64,000 nucleotides of DNA from an uncultured Eubacterium sp. (GCF_945980375.1 NZ_CAMFQO010000004.1:26559-90558), one strand, 5' to 3'. Shown: positions 33,716-43,426, numbered from the stretch's first letter. Notes: generated by a model from the sequence alone, not told the origin. Program-made: numbers and translations.

Positions 33716-34555
33716 TTATGCCTCCAATTCTGCAAGCCTTGCACCAAGCTCTGCCATTGCGATATTATATTCTTCCTCGTTTGGTGCCTTACCGTGCCAG
33801 CCAACCTGATTTTCCATATACGAAACGCCCTTGCCCTTTACGGTTTTCATTATAATTGCAAAAGGCTTATCTGACTTATGGAAGGCATCAAACGCACCCT
33901 CAAGAGCATCAAAATCGTTGCCGTCAATAACAGTAACATCAAAGCCGAATGATTTGATTTTTTCATCAACAGGCTCTGCCGACATAACCTCGGAGCATGG
34001 ACCGTCAATTTGCAAGCCATTGCAGTCTACAATAGCACAGAAATTATCAAGCTTATATTGGTTGGCAAACATCATTGCCTCCCAAACCTGACCTTCCTCA
34101 ATTTCGCCGTCGCCCAAAACAGCATACACATTAATGTCCTTGTTCAGATACTTTGCACCCTTTGCCATACCTACGGCAACACTAATGCCCTGACCTAATG
34201 AGCCGGTGCTCATATCAATTCCGGGAACAGTATTCATATTAGGATGTCCCTGAAGATATGAATCAATATGGCGAAGTGTTTTCAAGTCCTCAACAGGAAA
34301 GAAGCCCTTATATGCAAGTGCCGCATACAAGCCCGGTGCACAATGTCCCTTTGAAAGAACAAGTCTGTCCCTGTCTTCCCATTTTGGCTCTGAAGGATTG
34401 ACTCTCATTTCCTTTGCATAAAGATAAGCAAAAGCATCTGCAGCTGAAAGTGAGCCACCGGGATGTCCTGCCTTTGCATTATAAGTGCCTTCAATTATGC
34501 CCATACGGATTTTGGTGGCATAAATTTCAAGCTCTTTTTTACATAATGAATCCAT
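33716..34555 (-). CDS. Transketolase, N-terminal subunit
   Basis: The 279-residue chain is the thiamine-diphosphate-binding half: 'AKAGHPGGSLSAADAFAYLY' (27-46), 'SKGHCAPGLYA' near 70 and the TPP motif 'AVLGDGEIEEGQVWEAMMFANQYKLDNFCAIVDCNG' near 144. AAGGAG precedes the ATG. It forms the functional enzyme with the next gene. Confidence 0.94.
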   Translation of the reverse strand: MDSLCKKELEIYATKIRMGIIEGTYNAKAGHPGGSLSAADAFAYLYAKEMRVNPSEPKWEDRDRLVLSKGHCAPGLYAALAYKGFFPVEDLKTLRHIDSYLQGHPNMNTVPGIDMSTGSLGQGISVAVGMAKGAKYLNKDINVYAVLGDGEIEEGQVWEAMMFANQYKLDNFCAIVDCNGLQIDGPCSEVMSAEPVDEKIKSFGFDVTVIDGNDFDALEGAFDAFHKSDKPFAIIMKTVKGKGVSYMENQVGWHGKAPNEEEYNIAMAELGARLAELEA

Positions 34556-34586
34556 AAAAAAACTCCTTTGTTTTATTATCCATTTT

Positions 34587-34615
34587 ATTTTACCAAATTA
34601 TTAGGGAATGTGCAA
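34587..34615 (-). promoter_or_regulatory. Sigma-A promoter of the transketolase pair
   Basis: -35 TTGCAC (34610-34615), 17-bp spacer, -10 TAAAAT (34587-34592), 32 nt before the ATG at 34555. Confidence 0.7.
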
Positions 34616-34652
34616 GGATAAATATTAATGTGTCGCTATATTATTCTATGTA

Positions 34653-34681
34653 TTGATTTAACCGTGCATAATGTGTATAAT
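34653..34681 (+). promoter_or_regulatory. Sigma-A promoter of the glycosyltransferase pair
   Basis: -35 TTGATT (34653-34658), 17-bp spacer, -10 TATAAT (34676-34681), 34 nt before the ATG at 34716. It diverges from the transketolase promoter. Confidence 0.75.
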
Positions 34682-34715
34682 AAGTATATATTCTTGTCTG
34701 ATTAAGGAGAAAAAA

Positions 34716-36290
34716 ATGGAAGCAACATCAACAGCTGTTCGCGCAAGGGAAGATGCAATATCTAAAAAGATTTTAAGCATTATTACCGCTATCATAGGCT
34801 TTTTGCCGTTTATATCGCTGATGATGGCAAAATGGCGAATAGACAACGATACATATTGGATTATCAAAACAGGAGAATACATCTGCAACAACGGTATTCC
34901 CACCAAGGATTTTTTGACAATGCACAAAACGATGGACCTTGTTGTTCAGCAATGGGCGGCAGATGTCATATTCTACAAGCTGTACAGCCTTATGGGATTT
35001 ATCGGTCCTATGCTTCTTGTGCTGGTAATGTACAGTGTGTTTCTTGTTTTGATGAAAAAGCTTTGCCTGCAAATATCAAACAAGCCTATAATGGCAAGCA
35101 TTGCAACCTTTATTGCAGGCATTTCGATGACACAGTTTTTTGTTACAAGGCCTCAAATTTTTACTTACTCAATTATCATCATTGAGCTTTTGTGCCTTGA
35201 AAGATTTGTTAAGGACGGCAAATACAGACACCTTGCCGTGCTGCCTGTTTTGTCGGTGCTTGAGGTTAATTTGCATGCTTCTATGTGGACCATGCTTTTC
35301 ATTATACTTCTTCCTTATTTTGTAAATGCTCTTCCGCTTAAAATCAAGGGTAAATCCTTTGCCTGCTGCAAGCTTCTTCCGCTTGTTGTAACAGCGGTTG
35401 CAATGGGTGTTGCAGGATTGATTACACCGTACGGGATAAAAGGACTTTCGTTCCTGTTTACAACATCAATCGGCAACAAGGTTAACAGCTCAATTATGGA
35501 GCTTAATCCGTTAACATTTGAGCTTTCGCTCAGTGCCATGTCCGATTATGTAGTGTTGGCAATAGTGTTGTGCACCTACCTTTTTTACAAAAAAGGCAAG
35601 ACCACAATTCGCTACGTTTTGCTCACGGCAGGCACCTGTGCAATGATGTTAACCTACATAAAGCTCATTCCGTACTTTGTTATCTGTGCAACGGCAACCC
35701 TGCTTGCATACATTGACAATGTTGATTTTGTCGGCACATTCAAAAGGCTTGTTGAAGAGGACAAAAGAAAGAACGAAGGAAAGAAGCAATCAAAGCTTCT
35801 TGTACCTCTTACGGTTACATTGATTGCCGTGTTCTCTATATTCATTGTTGGATTTATAGGTCAAAGCATATATTCCGAAGCATCAAATTTCATCAAAAAT
35901 GACGGCGGGAACAAAAGCATTGTTGCCCTTGACGAAGCAATCGATGCAATGCAAGCGGACATTGACAGCAATAATGTTGATGAATTAATACTTTTCAACG
36001 GATTTAATGCAGGTGCTTATCTTGAATTCAAGGGATATACAACATATATTGACCCACGAGCAGACTCGTTTGTTAAGGAAGCTAATCACGAATTTGATTA
36101 CCTGACGGAATACAGCAAAATTGCAAAGGGCGAAAAGAACTACAAGAAGGTATTTGACAAATACGGCTTTAACTACGCACTTGTATGCAGAGGCTCCGAA
36201 AAGCCTTTATACATAAATCTTAAAAACGACAAAGATTACGAATTAATATTTAAGAACAAAAACTATGCTGTATTTAAGAAAACAGCATAA
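34716..36290 (+). CDS. Polytopic membrane protein, GT-C glycosyltransferase-like
   Basis: The 524-residue protein has about ten membrane helices up to residue 395, then an extracytoplasmic C-terminal domain of about 125 residues. The first outside loop carries 'DNDTYWIIKTGEYICNNGIPTKD', resembling the acidic first loop of GT-C lipid-sugar-dependent glycosyltransferases. The C-terminal domain has 'YIDPRADSF'. It is followed 21 nt later by a dolichol-phosphate-mannose-synthase-like GT2 gene. That pairing fits a polyprenyl-phosphate-sugar donor plus transferase system. The exact family is uncertain. AAGGAG precedes ATG 34716. Confidence 0.65.
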   Translation: MEATSTAVRAREDAISKKILSIITAIIGFLPFISLMMAKWRIDNDTYWIIKTGEYICNNGIPTKDFLTMHKTMDLVVQQWAADVIFYKLYSLMGFIGPMLLVLVMYSVFLVLMKKLCLQISNKPIMASIATFIAGISMTQFFVTRPQIFTYSIIIIELLCLERFVKDGKYRHLAVLPVLSVLEVNLHASMWTMLFIILLPYFVNALPLKIKGKSFACCKLLPLVVTAVAMGVAGLITPYGIKGLSFLFTTSIGNKVNSSIMELNPLTFELSLSAMSDYVVLAIVLCTYLFYKKGKTTIRYVLLTAGTCAMMLTYIKLIPYFVICATATLLAYIDNVDFVGTFKRLVEEDKRKNEGKKQSKLLVPLTVTLIAVFSIFIVGFIGQSIYSEASNFIKNDGGNKSIVALDEAIDAMQADIDSNNVDELILFNGFNAGAYLEFKGYTTYIDPRADSFVKEANHEFDYLTEYSKIAKGEKNYKKVFDKYGFNYALVCRGSEKPLYINLKNDKDYELIFKNKNYAVFKKTA

Positions 36291-36311
36291 AACAAAGGAA
36301 ATATAAACAAT

Positions 36312-37244
36312 ATGAAAACAGCAGTTTTAATTCCATGCTACAACGAGGCCGCTACAATTGAAAAGGTTATCAGGGATTTTCAGGAGAATATGCCACACGC
36401 TGACATATATGTGTATGACAACAACTCTACCGACGACACATACAACATTGCAAAAAACGCAGGTGCTATCGTAAGACGGGAGGTGCGTCAGGGCAAGGGC
36501 AACGTTGTACGCTCTATGTTCAGGGATATTGAGGCCGATTGCTACATTATGGCAGACGGTGACAACACGTATCCTGCAAAATTTGGGCCTATTCTTGAAA
36601 AAGAGGTGCTTGAGGGCAGAGCCGATATGGCGGTCGGCGACAGACTAAGCTCCACATATTTTGAAATGAACAAGCGCAGATTTCACAATTTCGGTAATGT
36701 ACTTGTGCAAAAAATGATCAATTTGCTTTTTCACTCAAGCATAAATGACGTTATGACAGGAGCCAGAGCATTCAGCAGAGATTTTGTTAAATCCTTCCCC
36801 GTGCTTTGCAAGGGCTTTGAGATTGAAACAGAAATGACCATATTTGCACTTGATAATAATTTTAAGATTGTTGAAATACCAATCGAATATCAAGACCGAG
36901 AGGAAGGCAGCGAAAGCAAGCTTAATACTTACTCAGACGGCTTAAAGGTTTTGAAAACCATAGGTATGCTTTTTAGGGATACAAAGCCGTTATCGTTCTT
37001 TTCCGTAATAGCAGCCGTGTTTATGGGGCTTGCAGTGGGCTTCTTTGTTCCCGTTTTTGCAGAATATATCGAAACGGGATTTGTGCCGAAAATGCCAACC
37101 TTTGTTGCGGCAATCACCTTTGGCATTATTTCGGTTACTACCTTCTTTACAGGCGTTATGCTGTCGGTGCTAAGAAAGCAGCACAGGCAGGTCTTTGAGG
37201 TAAATCTTAACATAATAAGAATGCTAAACAGGGACGATAAATAA
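36312..37244 (+). CDS. GT2-family glycosyltransferase, polyprenyl-phosphate-sugar synthase-like
   Basis: The 310-residue protein has the GT-A start 'AVLIPCYNEAATIEKVI' (4-20), donor site 'YVYDNNSTDDT' near 34, metal-binding 'MADGDNTYP' near 84 and 'VMTGARAFSRDF' near 148. Two C-terminal membrane helices follow (about 226-250 and 262-285). This layout is that of DPM1/GtrB-like enzymes, which load a sugar on a polyprenyl phosphate. AAAGGAA precedes the ATG. It pairs with the GT-C-like gene upstream and ends at the terminator at 37262-37300. Confidence 0.88.
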   Translation: MKTAVLIPCYNEAATIEKVIRDFQENMPHADIYVYDNNSTDDTYNIAKNAGAIVRREVRQGKGNVVRSMFRDIEADCYIMADGDNTYPAKFGPILEKEVLEGRADMAVGDRLSSTYFEMNKRRFHNFGNVLVQKMINLLFHSSINDVMTGARAFSRDFVKSFPVLCKGFEIETEMTIFALDNNFKIVEIPIEYQDREEGSESKLNTYSDGLKVLKTIGMLFRDTKPLSFFSVIAAVFMGLAVGFFVPVFAEYIETGFVPKMPTFVAAITFGIISVTTFFTGVMLSVLRKQHRQVFEVNLNIIRMLNRDDK

Positions 37245-37261
37245 AAGATTATATAAAAGCA

Positions 37262-37300
37262 AAAAAGTGAGGTGCTCAATACCGGAGCTCCTCACTTTTT
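37262..37300. terminator. Bidirectional terminator between the GT2 gene and pckG
   Basis: An 11-bp stem AAAAAGTGAGG / CCTCACTTTTT (37262-37272 and 37290-37300) with T runs on either strand. Confidence 0.85.
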
Positions 37301-37309
37301 ATTATTAAA

Positions 37310-39091
37310 TTATTCTTTAAGCGCAGCCTTTACAGATGCAAGCTCGTCAGCAAGCTCCTTTGGAAGCTTGTCGCCAAACTTTGCGTAAAGCTCGTCAACG
37401 CCCTTAAGCTCTTCTTCCCAAGCAGCCTTGTCAACATCAAGAATGTTGTCAAGCTCTTCTTCTGTCATATCAAGACCTTCAAGGTTAATATCCTTTGCGT
37501 ACGGAAGATAACCGATAGCTGTTTCCTGTGCGTCAACCTTGCCCTCGCAACGATCAATAATCCAATCAAGAACACGAAGGTTGTCACCGAATCCCGGCCA
37601 CAGGAAGTTGCCGTCTTCATCCTTACGGAACCAGTTAACATTGAAAATCTTTGGAGCCTTGTCTTCATCAAGGGTCTTACCGATTTCAATCCAGTGCTTC
37701 CAATAATCACCCATATTGTAACCGCAGAACGGAAGCATAGCCATTGGGTCACGACGAACAACGCCAACAGCACCTGTTGCAGCAGCAGTTGTTTCAGAGC
37801 CCATGATTGAGCCTACGAATACACCGTTGTTCCAGCTCTTTGACTGATATACAAGCGGAGTAAGCTTCTCACGGCGACCGCCGAATACAAATGCAGAAAT
37901 CGGTACACCGTTTGGATTGTCAAATTCTGCTGAAAGACATGGACAATTTGCAGTAGGAGCAGTAAATCTTGAGTTTGGATGAGCACCCTTTTCTGTTGAG
38001 GTTTGACCGTTCCAAGGATTGCCCTTCCAATCAATAGCGTTTGCAGGAGGATTCTTGTCAAGACCTTCCCACCAAACTGTGTTGTTGTCAAGATTAAGAG
38101 CAACGTTTGTAAAGATTGTGCCCTGCATTGTTGACTTGAGTGCATTTGGATTTGACTTCATATTTGTACCCGGAGCAACACCGAAGAAGCCGTTTTCAGG
38201 GTTAATAGCATAAAGTCTGCCGTCTTCGCCCTTCTTGATCCAGGAAATATCGTCACCAACGCACCATACTCTGTATCCCTTTGCAAGATAGCCCTCAGGT
38301 GGGATAAGCATCGCAAGGTTTGTCTTACCGCAAGCTGATGGGAATGCAGCACAGATGTACTTAATATCGCCATCAGGCTTTTGAAGACCGAGGATGAGCA
38401 TATGCTCTGCCTGCCAGCCCTCGTTTTTACCAAGATATGAAGCAATACGCAGTGCAAAGCACTTCTTACCGAGAAGTACGTTTCCGCCGTATGCAGAGTT
38501 AACAGAAATGATAGTGTTATCTTCAGGGAACTGAACGATCCATCTGTTTTCAGGATCTACGTTACACTTGCAGTGCATACCGCGTACCCAGTCATTGCTG
38601 TCGCCCAAAACATCAAGTACCTTCTTGCCGACTCTTGTCATAATGTTCATATTAAGAACAACATAGATAGAGTCAGTGATTTCGATACCGATTTTTGCAA
38701 GAGGAGAACCGACAGGACCCATTGAATAAGGGATGATGTACATTGTTCTGCCTTCATATGAACCTGCTGCAATTTTGTAAAGCATATCATATGCCTTATC
38801 AGGAGCCATCCAATGATTTGTAGGACCTGCATCCTCTTCCTTTGTTGTGCAGATAAGAGTACGATCCTCAACACGAGCAACGTCGTTTTCTGCAGTTCTG
38901 TGAAGGTAGCAATCAGGAAGAAGCTCTTCGTTAAGCTTAATCATCTCGCCTGTTTCTACGGCCTCTGCCTTAAGAGCGTCAATCTGCTCCTTTGAACCGT
39001 CAATCCATACGATATTTGATGGCTTCAAAAGCTCTACTTTTTCATCAAGCCAAGCAAGTAATGATGGATTCTTTGTAAGATTTGATTCCAT
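37310..39091 (-). CDS. pckG: Phosphoenolpyruvate carboxykinase (GTP)
   Basis: Interconverts oxaloacetate and PEP with GDP/GTP. The 593-residue product has the GTP-type signature 'FPSACGKTNLAML' near residue 275, 'VGDDISWI' near 299, 'PYSMGPVGSP' near 120 and 'NWFRKDEDGNFLWPGFGDN' near 500. Many anaerobes run this enzyme in the carboxylating direction to fix CO2 toward succinate or propionate. That use here is inference. AAAGGAG precedes the ATG. It is monocistronic, with its own promoter. Confidence 0.96.
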   Translation of the reverse strand: MESNLTKNPSLLAWLDEKVELLKPSNIVWIDGSKEQIDALKAEAVETGEMIKLNEELLPDCYLHRTAENDVARVEDRTLICTTKEEDAGPTNHWMAPDKAYDMLYKIAAGSYEGRTMYIIPYSMGPVGSPLAKIGIEITDSIYVVLNMNIMTRVGKKVLDVLGDSNDWVRGMHCKCNVDPENRWIVQFPEDNTIISVNSAYGGNVLLGKKCFALRIASYLGKNEGWQAEHMLILGLQKPDGDIKYICAAFPSACGKTNLAMLIPPEGYLAKGYRVWCVGDDISWIKKGEDGRLYAINPENGFFGVAPGTNMKSNPNALKSTMQGTIFTNVALNLDNNTVWWEGLDKNPPANAIDWKGNPWNGQTSTEKGAHPNSRFTAPTANCPCLSAEFDNPNGVPISAFVFGGRREKLTPLVYQSKSWNNGVFVGSIMGSETTAAATGAVGVVRRDPMAMLPFCGYNMGDYWKHWIEIGKTLDEDKAPKIFNVNWFRKDEDGNFLWPGFGDNLRVLDWIIDRCEGKVDAQETAIGYLPYAKDINLEGLDMTEEELDNILDVDKAAWEEELKGVDELYAKFGDKLPKELADELASVKAALKE

Positions 39092-39179
39092 AATATATTC
39101 TCCTTTATATAGTATACAATGTAATATTGGCCTATTAGCCTAAATCAGTTAGCACAAGGCATACTGACTTGTTAGTATG

Positions 39180-39208
39180 ATTATACTTTTTATCATTAAA
39201 AATTTCAA
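39180..39208 (-). promoter_or_regulatory. Sigma-A promoter of pckG
   Basis: -35 TTGAAA (39203-39208), 17-bp spacer, -10 TATAAT (39180-39185). The roughly 80-nt leader contains a CATACT...AGTATG hairpin near 39160-39179. Confidence 0.75.
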
Positions 39209-39269
39209 TAGTATAAGTCAAAATTCATTATTTTGTTACATTAATGACACTGCTATTGACAACTTTTTG

Positions 39270-40283
39270 TCAATATTGCAAATCGTCAAGAGGCATAGTT
39301 GCATAAGCATTTAGATTTTCCTGTGCCCTAACTCCCGATTTGTACTCATAGTAGCCTTGAGACGCTATCATTGCGGCATTATCTCCGCAATACTTCAGCT
39401 CGGGCAAGCAAAGGCTCCAACCATGTGATTTGCACATCTTTTCCGCCTGCGAACGAAGCTTGCTGTTTGCCGACACTCCGCCCGCTATTACAAGCTTATT
39501 ATAACCGAAATTTTCCGCTGCACTCTCAAAATTTGAAATCAGGCAATCCACAACAGATTTTTGAAACGATGCCGCAAGGTCGGCAATGCAAATACTTTCT
39601 CCCTTTTGGTTACTGTTATGTATTATGTTGATTACAGCCGTTTTCAGCCCGCTGAACGAGTAATCATACGGTGCATCGTGAACCTTTGGCTTTGGAAATG
39701 TAAAGGCGTTTTCATCACCGCTCGGTGAAAGCTTATCAATGCTGACGCCCCCGGGATATTCAAGTCCCATTGTTCTGCCCGCCTTGTCAAGCGCTTCACC
39801 TGCCGCATCATCACGGGTTTTGCCTATTACCTCAAAATCCGTATATGACTTTACGGCAACGATATGACTGTGCCCTCCGCTTACAACAAGGCACAAAAAC
39901 GGAGGCTCAATGTCGCTTGATAAATAATTTGATGCAATATGTCCCCTCAAATGATGAACGGGAACAAGCGGTATATCTGTTGCAACAGAAAGACCCTTTG
40001 CAAAATTTACGCCCACCAAAAGCGAGCCGATAAGCCCCGGCGCGTATGTAACTGCTATTGCGTCAATATCTGAAGCGGTGCATCCCGCCTGCCTAAGTGC
40101 CTCTTCTACAACACCGCTGATGCTCTCTGCGTGCCTGCGAGATGCGATTTCAGGCACTACTCCGCCATACAGCTTATGCTCCTCAAGAGAGGTTGCTATA
40201 ACATTTGATAACACCCTGCGTCCGTCCTCCACAACGGAAGCGGCGGTTTCATCACAGGAGCTTTCTATACCCAAGATTTTCAT
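39270..40283 (-). CDS. tsaD: tRNA threonylcarbamoyladenosine transferase TsaD
   Basis: TsaD transfers the threonylcarbamoyl group to A37 of ANN-decoding tRNAs. The 337-residue product has 'GIESSCDETAASVV' (5-18), metal ligands in 'VPVHHLRGHIASN' near 110, 'VVSGGHSHIV' near 133 and 'VIAGGVSANSKLR' near 266. It is clustered with rimI, as in many genomes. TsaB and TsaE are not in the window. Confidence 0.97.
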   Translation of the reverse strand: MKILGIESSCDETAASVVEDGRRVLSNVIATSLEEHKLYGGVVPEIASRRHAESISGVVEEALRQAGCTASDIDAIAVTYAPGLIGSLLVGVNFAKGLSVATDIPLVPVHHLRGHIASNYLSSDIEPPFLCLVVSGGHSHIVAVKSYTDFEVIGKTRDDAAGEALDKAGRTMGLEYPGGVSIDKLSPSGDENAFTFPKPKVHDAPYDYSFSGLKTAVINIIHNSNQKGESICIADLAASFQKSVVDCLISNFESAAENFGYNKLVIAGGVSANSKLRSQAEKMCKSHGWSLCLPELKYCGDNAAMIASQGYYEYKSGVRAQENLNAYATMPLDDLQY

Positions 40284-40300
40284 AAAAGATTCTCCGTTTG

Positions 40301-40723
40301 CTAAAATTTATGTGTCATAATAATTGCGTTTTCAGTCGGATCGGAATAAAAATCAGGACGTATTCCGACATTTACAAATCCCATTTTTGTGTACAGCTTA
40401 ATTGCAGGAGCATTGCTTTCTCTAACCTCGAGGGTGATAAACGACATATCGTTTTTCATTTGCTCCTTAATAAGAGCCTGTGCAATCCCCTGTCCTCTGT
40501 ATTCGGGCAGGACTGCAACATTTGTTACATATCCCTCGCTGGAAAAAATTTGAAGCCCCATATATCCAACGGCTATGCCATCAACAACTGCGACAAGAAA
40601 ATGCGATGTATCAAGGTCTAATTGATTTTTCAAATCCTGCCTGCTCCACGGATGAGCAAAGCATACTTTTTCTATATTTGCAACATCGTCAAGATACTGC
40701 AATGCAAATTTTTCTATTTTCAT
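40301..40723 (-). CDS. rimI: Ribosomal-protein-alanine N-acetyltransferase RimI
   Basis: The 140-residue GNAT acetyltransferase has the acetyl-CoA loop 'VLPEYRGQGIAQAL' near residue 80, 'LEVRESNAPAIKLYTKMGF' near 102 and an N-terminal 'EKVCFAHPWSRQDL'. These are typical of RimI, which acetylates the N-terminus of S18. ATG 40723 (5 nt after the polA stop) is chosen because it gives the usual N-terminus. A TTG at 40747 would overlap polA. It is co-transcribed with polA and tsaD. Confidence 0.9.
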   Translation of the reverse strand: MKIEKFALQYLDDVANIEKVCFAHPWSRQDLKNQLDLDTSHFLVAVVDGIAVGYMGLQIFSSEGYVTNVAVLPEYRGQGIAQALIKEQMKNDMSFITLEVRESNAPAIKLYTKMGFVNVGIRPDFYSDPTENAIIMTHKF

Positions 40724-40728
40724 ATTAA

Positions 40729-43320
40729 CTAATGTGCGCTGTACCAATCCTTGCCTATATTACCGTCGGCACGAAGCTTAACCTTCATTTTGCAGGCATT
40801 TTCCATTTCCTCGGTTACTATTTGCAACGCCTTTTCTGCTTCGTCGGTAGGTGCCTCAACAATCAATTCGTCGTGCACCTGAAGAATAAGCTTTGATTTC
40901 ATATTCTCCTCGGTTAATCTTCTGTCAACCTTAACCATAGCGATTTTGATTATATCCGCAGCAGTGCCTTGGATAGGCATATTACGTGCAATTCGTTCAC
41001 CTGCCGCCTTAACCATATGATTTGAAGCATTGAGCTCCGGCAAATATCTGCGACGGTTAAAAAGAGTTTCGCTATATCCTTTTTCCCGTGCCAGCTCAAT
41101 AACATGAGTCATATACCTGTCAACCCCGCTGTATGTTGCAAGATAGCTGTCGATATACTCCTGCGCGGTCTTGCGTGAGACCCCGATATCCTTGGCAAGC
41201 GAGAACGCACCTATACCGTAAACTATACCAAAGTTAACTGCCTTTGCAGACGACCTCATTTGCTTTGTGACAAATTTCTCAGGCATATTAAACACCTGTG
41301 CGGCGGTTGATGTGTGAATATCCTTGCCGTTATTGAATGCCTCTATCATATTTTTATCATCGGCAAGGTCTGCCAAAACTCTAAGCTCAATTTGACTGTA
41401 ATCGGCATCGACAAGCATATTTCCGTCGCCTGCGATGAAGAATTTACGCATTTCTCTGCCAAGCTCGGTACGAATAGGAATATTCTGCAAATTAGGCTCA
41501 AGCGAGCTGATACGGCCCGTTCGGGTTTCCACCTGATTAAATGATGTGTGAATTCTTCCATCGTCGGCAATAGCCTTTAGCAATCCCTCGCAATATGTTG
41601 ACTTTAGCTTGGTAAGAGAACGGTATTCCAAAATACAGTCAATAACAGGACTTTCCGAGCGCAAGCCCTCAAGCACCTCGGCGTTGGTTGAATAACCGCT
41701 CTTTGTCTTTTTTTTGCAGGGCAGCCCTAAATCCTCAAAAAGTGCAACACCAAGCTGCTTTGGTGAATTGATGTTAAATTCATAACCTACAAGGTTATAA
41801 ATCGTTTCGGTCAATTCATCAATTCTTGTGCCGAGCTTTTTGCCGAAATCCTCTATACCCTTTTTGTCAACCGCAAAGCCCTCAATTTCCATCTTTGCAA
41901 GCACTCTTGCAAGAGGAAGCTCAATATTATTCAAAAGGTCTGTTTGATTTGCCTCTTCAAGAAGCACCTGTGTTTTTTCAAACAAGGGCTTGAGCACTGC
42001 CGCGCTGACTACTCTTTCATCAGTTGAGCCAAGCGAGTTTTTATATTCCGGAACGGGAACACCGTACTCAAGGCACAAATGGTCAATGGAATAATTGCTG
42101 TCGGACGGCTTAAGCAGATAAGCCGAAAGCATTAAATCACCGCAAACGTTTTTACATTCAACACCCAATTCCTTTGCCAAGCGGTGAGAATATTTTGAAT
42201 TATAGGTATACTTTCTGCATTTTTCGTTTTCAAAGAAATTACGCACAAAATACTTAAATTCAGGCGTTTCGCACGGCATTACAATTATTTGATCGCCAAA
42301 TGCAAAATACATATCCGTAATGCTGTTATCTATAATTTCAGGATAAAAATACGCGTCATTATCGCCGATTTTTTCAAGCAGATAATCTGCATCAACACAG
42401 GTCAGCCTTTCAATCTCTCTTACAGGGATTTCCTCTTCGGCAACGGCAGTAATTGCATCGTTGGCATTTAGGTTAAATCTGTCCATAAGGCTGTACAGTT
42501 CAAGCCTTGCAAATTCGGCAGAAGCACCCTTTTTGTCACCGTCGTTAAGCCTGTACTCGTTTATGTCTGTATTTATAGGTGCATCGGTAACAATTTCGCC
42601 AAGCTTAAGCGAAAGATAGGCGTTATCCTTATTGTTTTTAAGCTTGTTGCGAACGCCATCCTTTATGTCTATTGTATCAATGTTTTCGTATATATAATCC
42701 ACGGTTTTGAAGCGAGAAATAAGGTCAAGAGCGGTTTTGGGACCTATGCCCTGCACACCCGGAATGTTATCCGAGCTGTCACCCTGCAATGCCTTTACCT
42801 GTATTAAATCGTGAGGCTCAACACCGTATTCATCATATATTGCCTGCTCGTCCATAATATCTGTGCTTTTTGTTTTGGCAAGCAAAACCTTTACACCGTC
42901 GTGAGCAAGCTGAAGGCTATCCCTGTCGCCTGTTGCAAGATAGCAGGCGTTGCCGTTTTCACGGCACACACGTGCAAGGGTGCCAAGGATATCGTCTGCC
43001 TCCCATCCCTCACATTCTATGGTTTTTATTCCAAGCAGATGCAAAATATTTTTAAGCACAGGCATTTGTGTGCGAAGCTCGTCGGGCATGGCATGCCTGC
43101 CTGCCTTGTATTCATCATACATCTTATGCCTAAAGGTCGGAGCGTGCATATCAAACGCAACCGCAACTGCGTCGGGCTTGCACATATCTTCAAACTTGAG
43201 CATCATATTCAAAAATCCGTATATGGCATTAGTATAATCACCCTGCTTTGTTGTAAGCAGCTTGATGCCGTAAAAAGCACGGTTAATAATGCTGTTGCCG
43301 TCAAGAACCAATAAAGTCAT
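40729..43320 (-). CDS. polA: DNA polymerase I
   Basis: The 863-residue protein has a 5' nuclease domain (1-290; 'LDGNSIINRAFYG', 'WEADDILGTLA', 'GDSSDNIPGVQGIGPKTA'). A degenerate 3'-5' exonuclease region (about 310-470) follows. The polymerase domain starts near 490, with motif A DADYSQIELRVL near 645, O-helix RSSAKAVNFGIVYG near 695 and motif C VHDEL near 823. The exonuclease DxE motif is absent and the NxKYD motif reads NSKYS, so proofreading is probably lost, as in other Gram-positive Pol I. GAGGT precedes the ATG. Confidence 0.97.
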   Translation of the reverse strand: MTLLVLDGNSIINRAFYGIKLLTTKQGDYTNAIYGFLNMMLKFEDMCKPDAVAVAFDMHAPTFRHKMYDEYKAGRHAMPDELRTQMPVLKNILHLLGIKTIECEGWEADDILGTLARVCRENGNACYLATGDRDSLQLAHDGVKVLLAKTKSTDIMDEQAIYDEYGVEPHDLIQVKALQGDSSDNIPGVQGIGPKTALDLISRFKTVDYIYENIDTIDIKDGVRNKLKNNKDNAYLSLKLGEIVTDAPINTDINEYRLNDGDKKGASAEFARLELYSLMDRFNLNANDAITAVAEEEIPVREIERLTCVDADYLLEKIGDNDAYFYPEIIDNSITDMYFAFGDQIIVMPCETPEFKYFVRNFFENEKCRKYTYNSKYSHRLAKELGVECKNVCGDLMLSAYLLKPSDSNYSIDHLCLEYGVPVPEYKNSLGSTDERVVSAAVLKPLFEKTQVLLEEANQTDLLNNIELPLARVLAKMEIEGFAVDKKGIEDFGKKLGTRIDELTETIYNLVGYEFNINSPKQLGVALFEDLGLPCKKKTKSGYSTNAEVLEGLRSESPVIDCILEYRSLTKLKSTYCEGLLKAIADDGRIHTSFNQVETRTGRISSLEPNLQNIPIRTELGREMRKFFIAGDGNMLVDADYSQIELRVLADLADDKNMIEAFNNGKDIHTSTAAQVFNMPEKFVTKQMRSSAKAVNFGIVYGIGAFSLAKDIGVSRKTAQEYIDSYLATYSGVDRYMTHVIELAREKGYSETLFNRRRYLPELNASNHMVKAAGERIARNMPIQGTAADIIKIAMVKVDRRLTEENMKSKLILQVHDELIVEAPTDEAEKALQIVTEEMENACKMKVKLRADGNIGKDWYSAH

Positions 43321-43349
43321 AGCAATACCTCAAAAAATTAATTCATTAT

Positions 43350-43378
43350 ATTATAACACATAACGAATTCGTTTACAA
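43350..43378 (-). promoter_or_regulatory. Sigma-A promoter of polA-rimI-tsaD
   Basis: -35 TTGTAA (43373-43378), 17-bp spacer, -10 TATAAT (43350-43355). Confidence 0.7.
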
Positions 43379-43385
43379 TAATAAA

Positions 43386-43412
43386 ACACCCGAGTAATAA
43401 GTACCCGGGTGT
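43386..43412 (-). terminator. Terminator of the ribosomal superoperon
   Basis: Stem ACACCCG / CGGGTGT (43386-43392 with 43406-43412) follows the rplQ stop by 14 nt on the minus strand. It is followed by TTTTATTATT, just upstream of the polA -35 box. Confidence 0.75.
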
Positions 43413-43426
43413 GATGTTTATTTTAA

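Noticed and set aside
32772..34555. 1-deoxy-D-xylulose-5-phosphate synthase
   Set aside because: Both halves resemble transketolase, but the split into two chains with a 2-nt gap matches two-subunit transketolases. DXS is a single long chain with different motifs.
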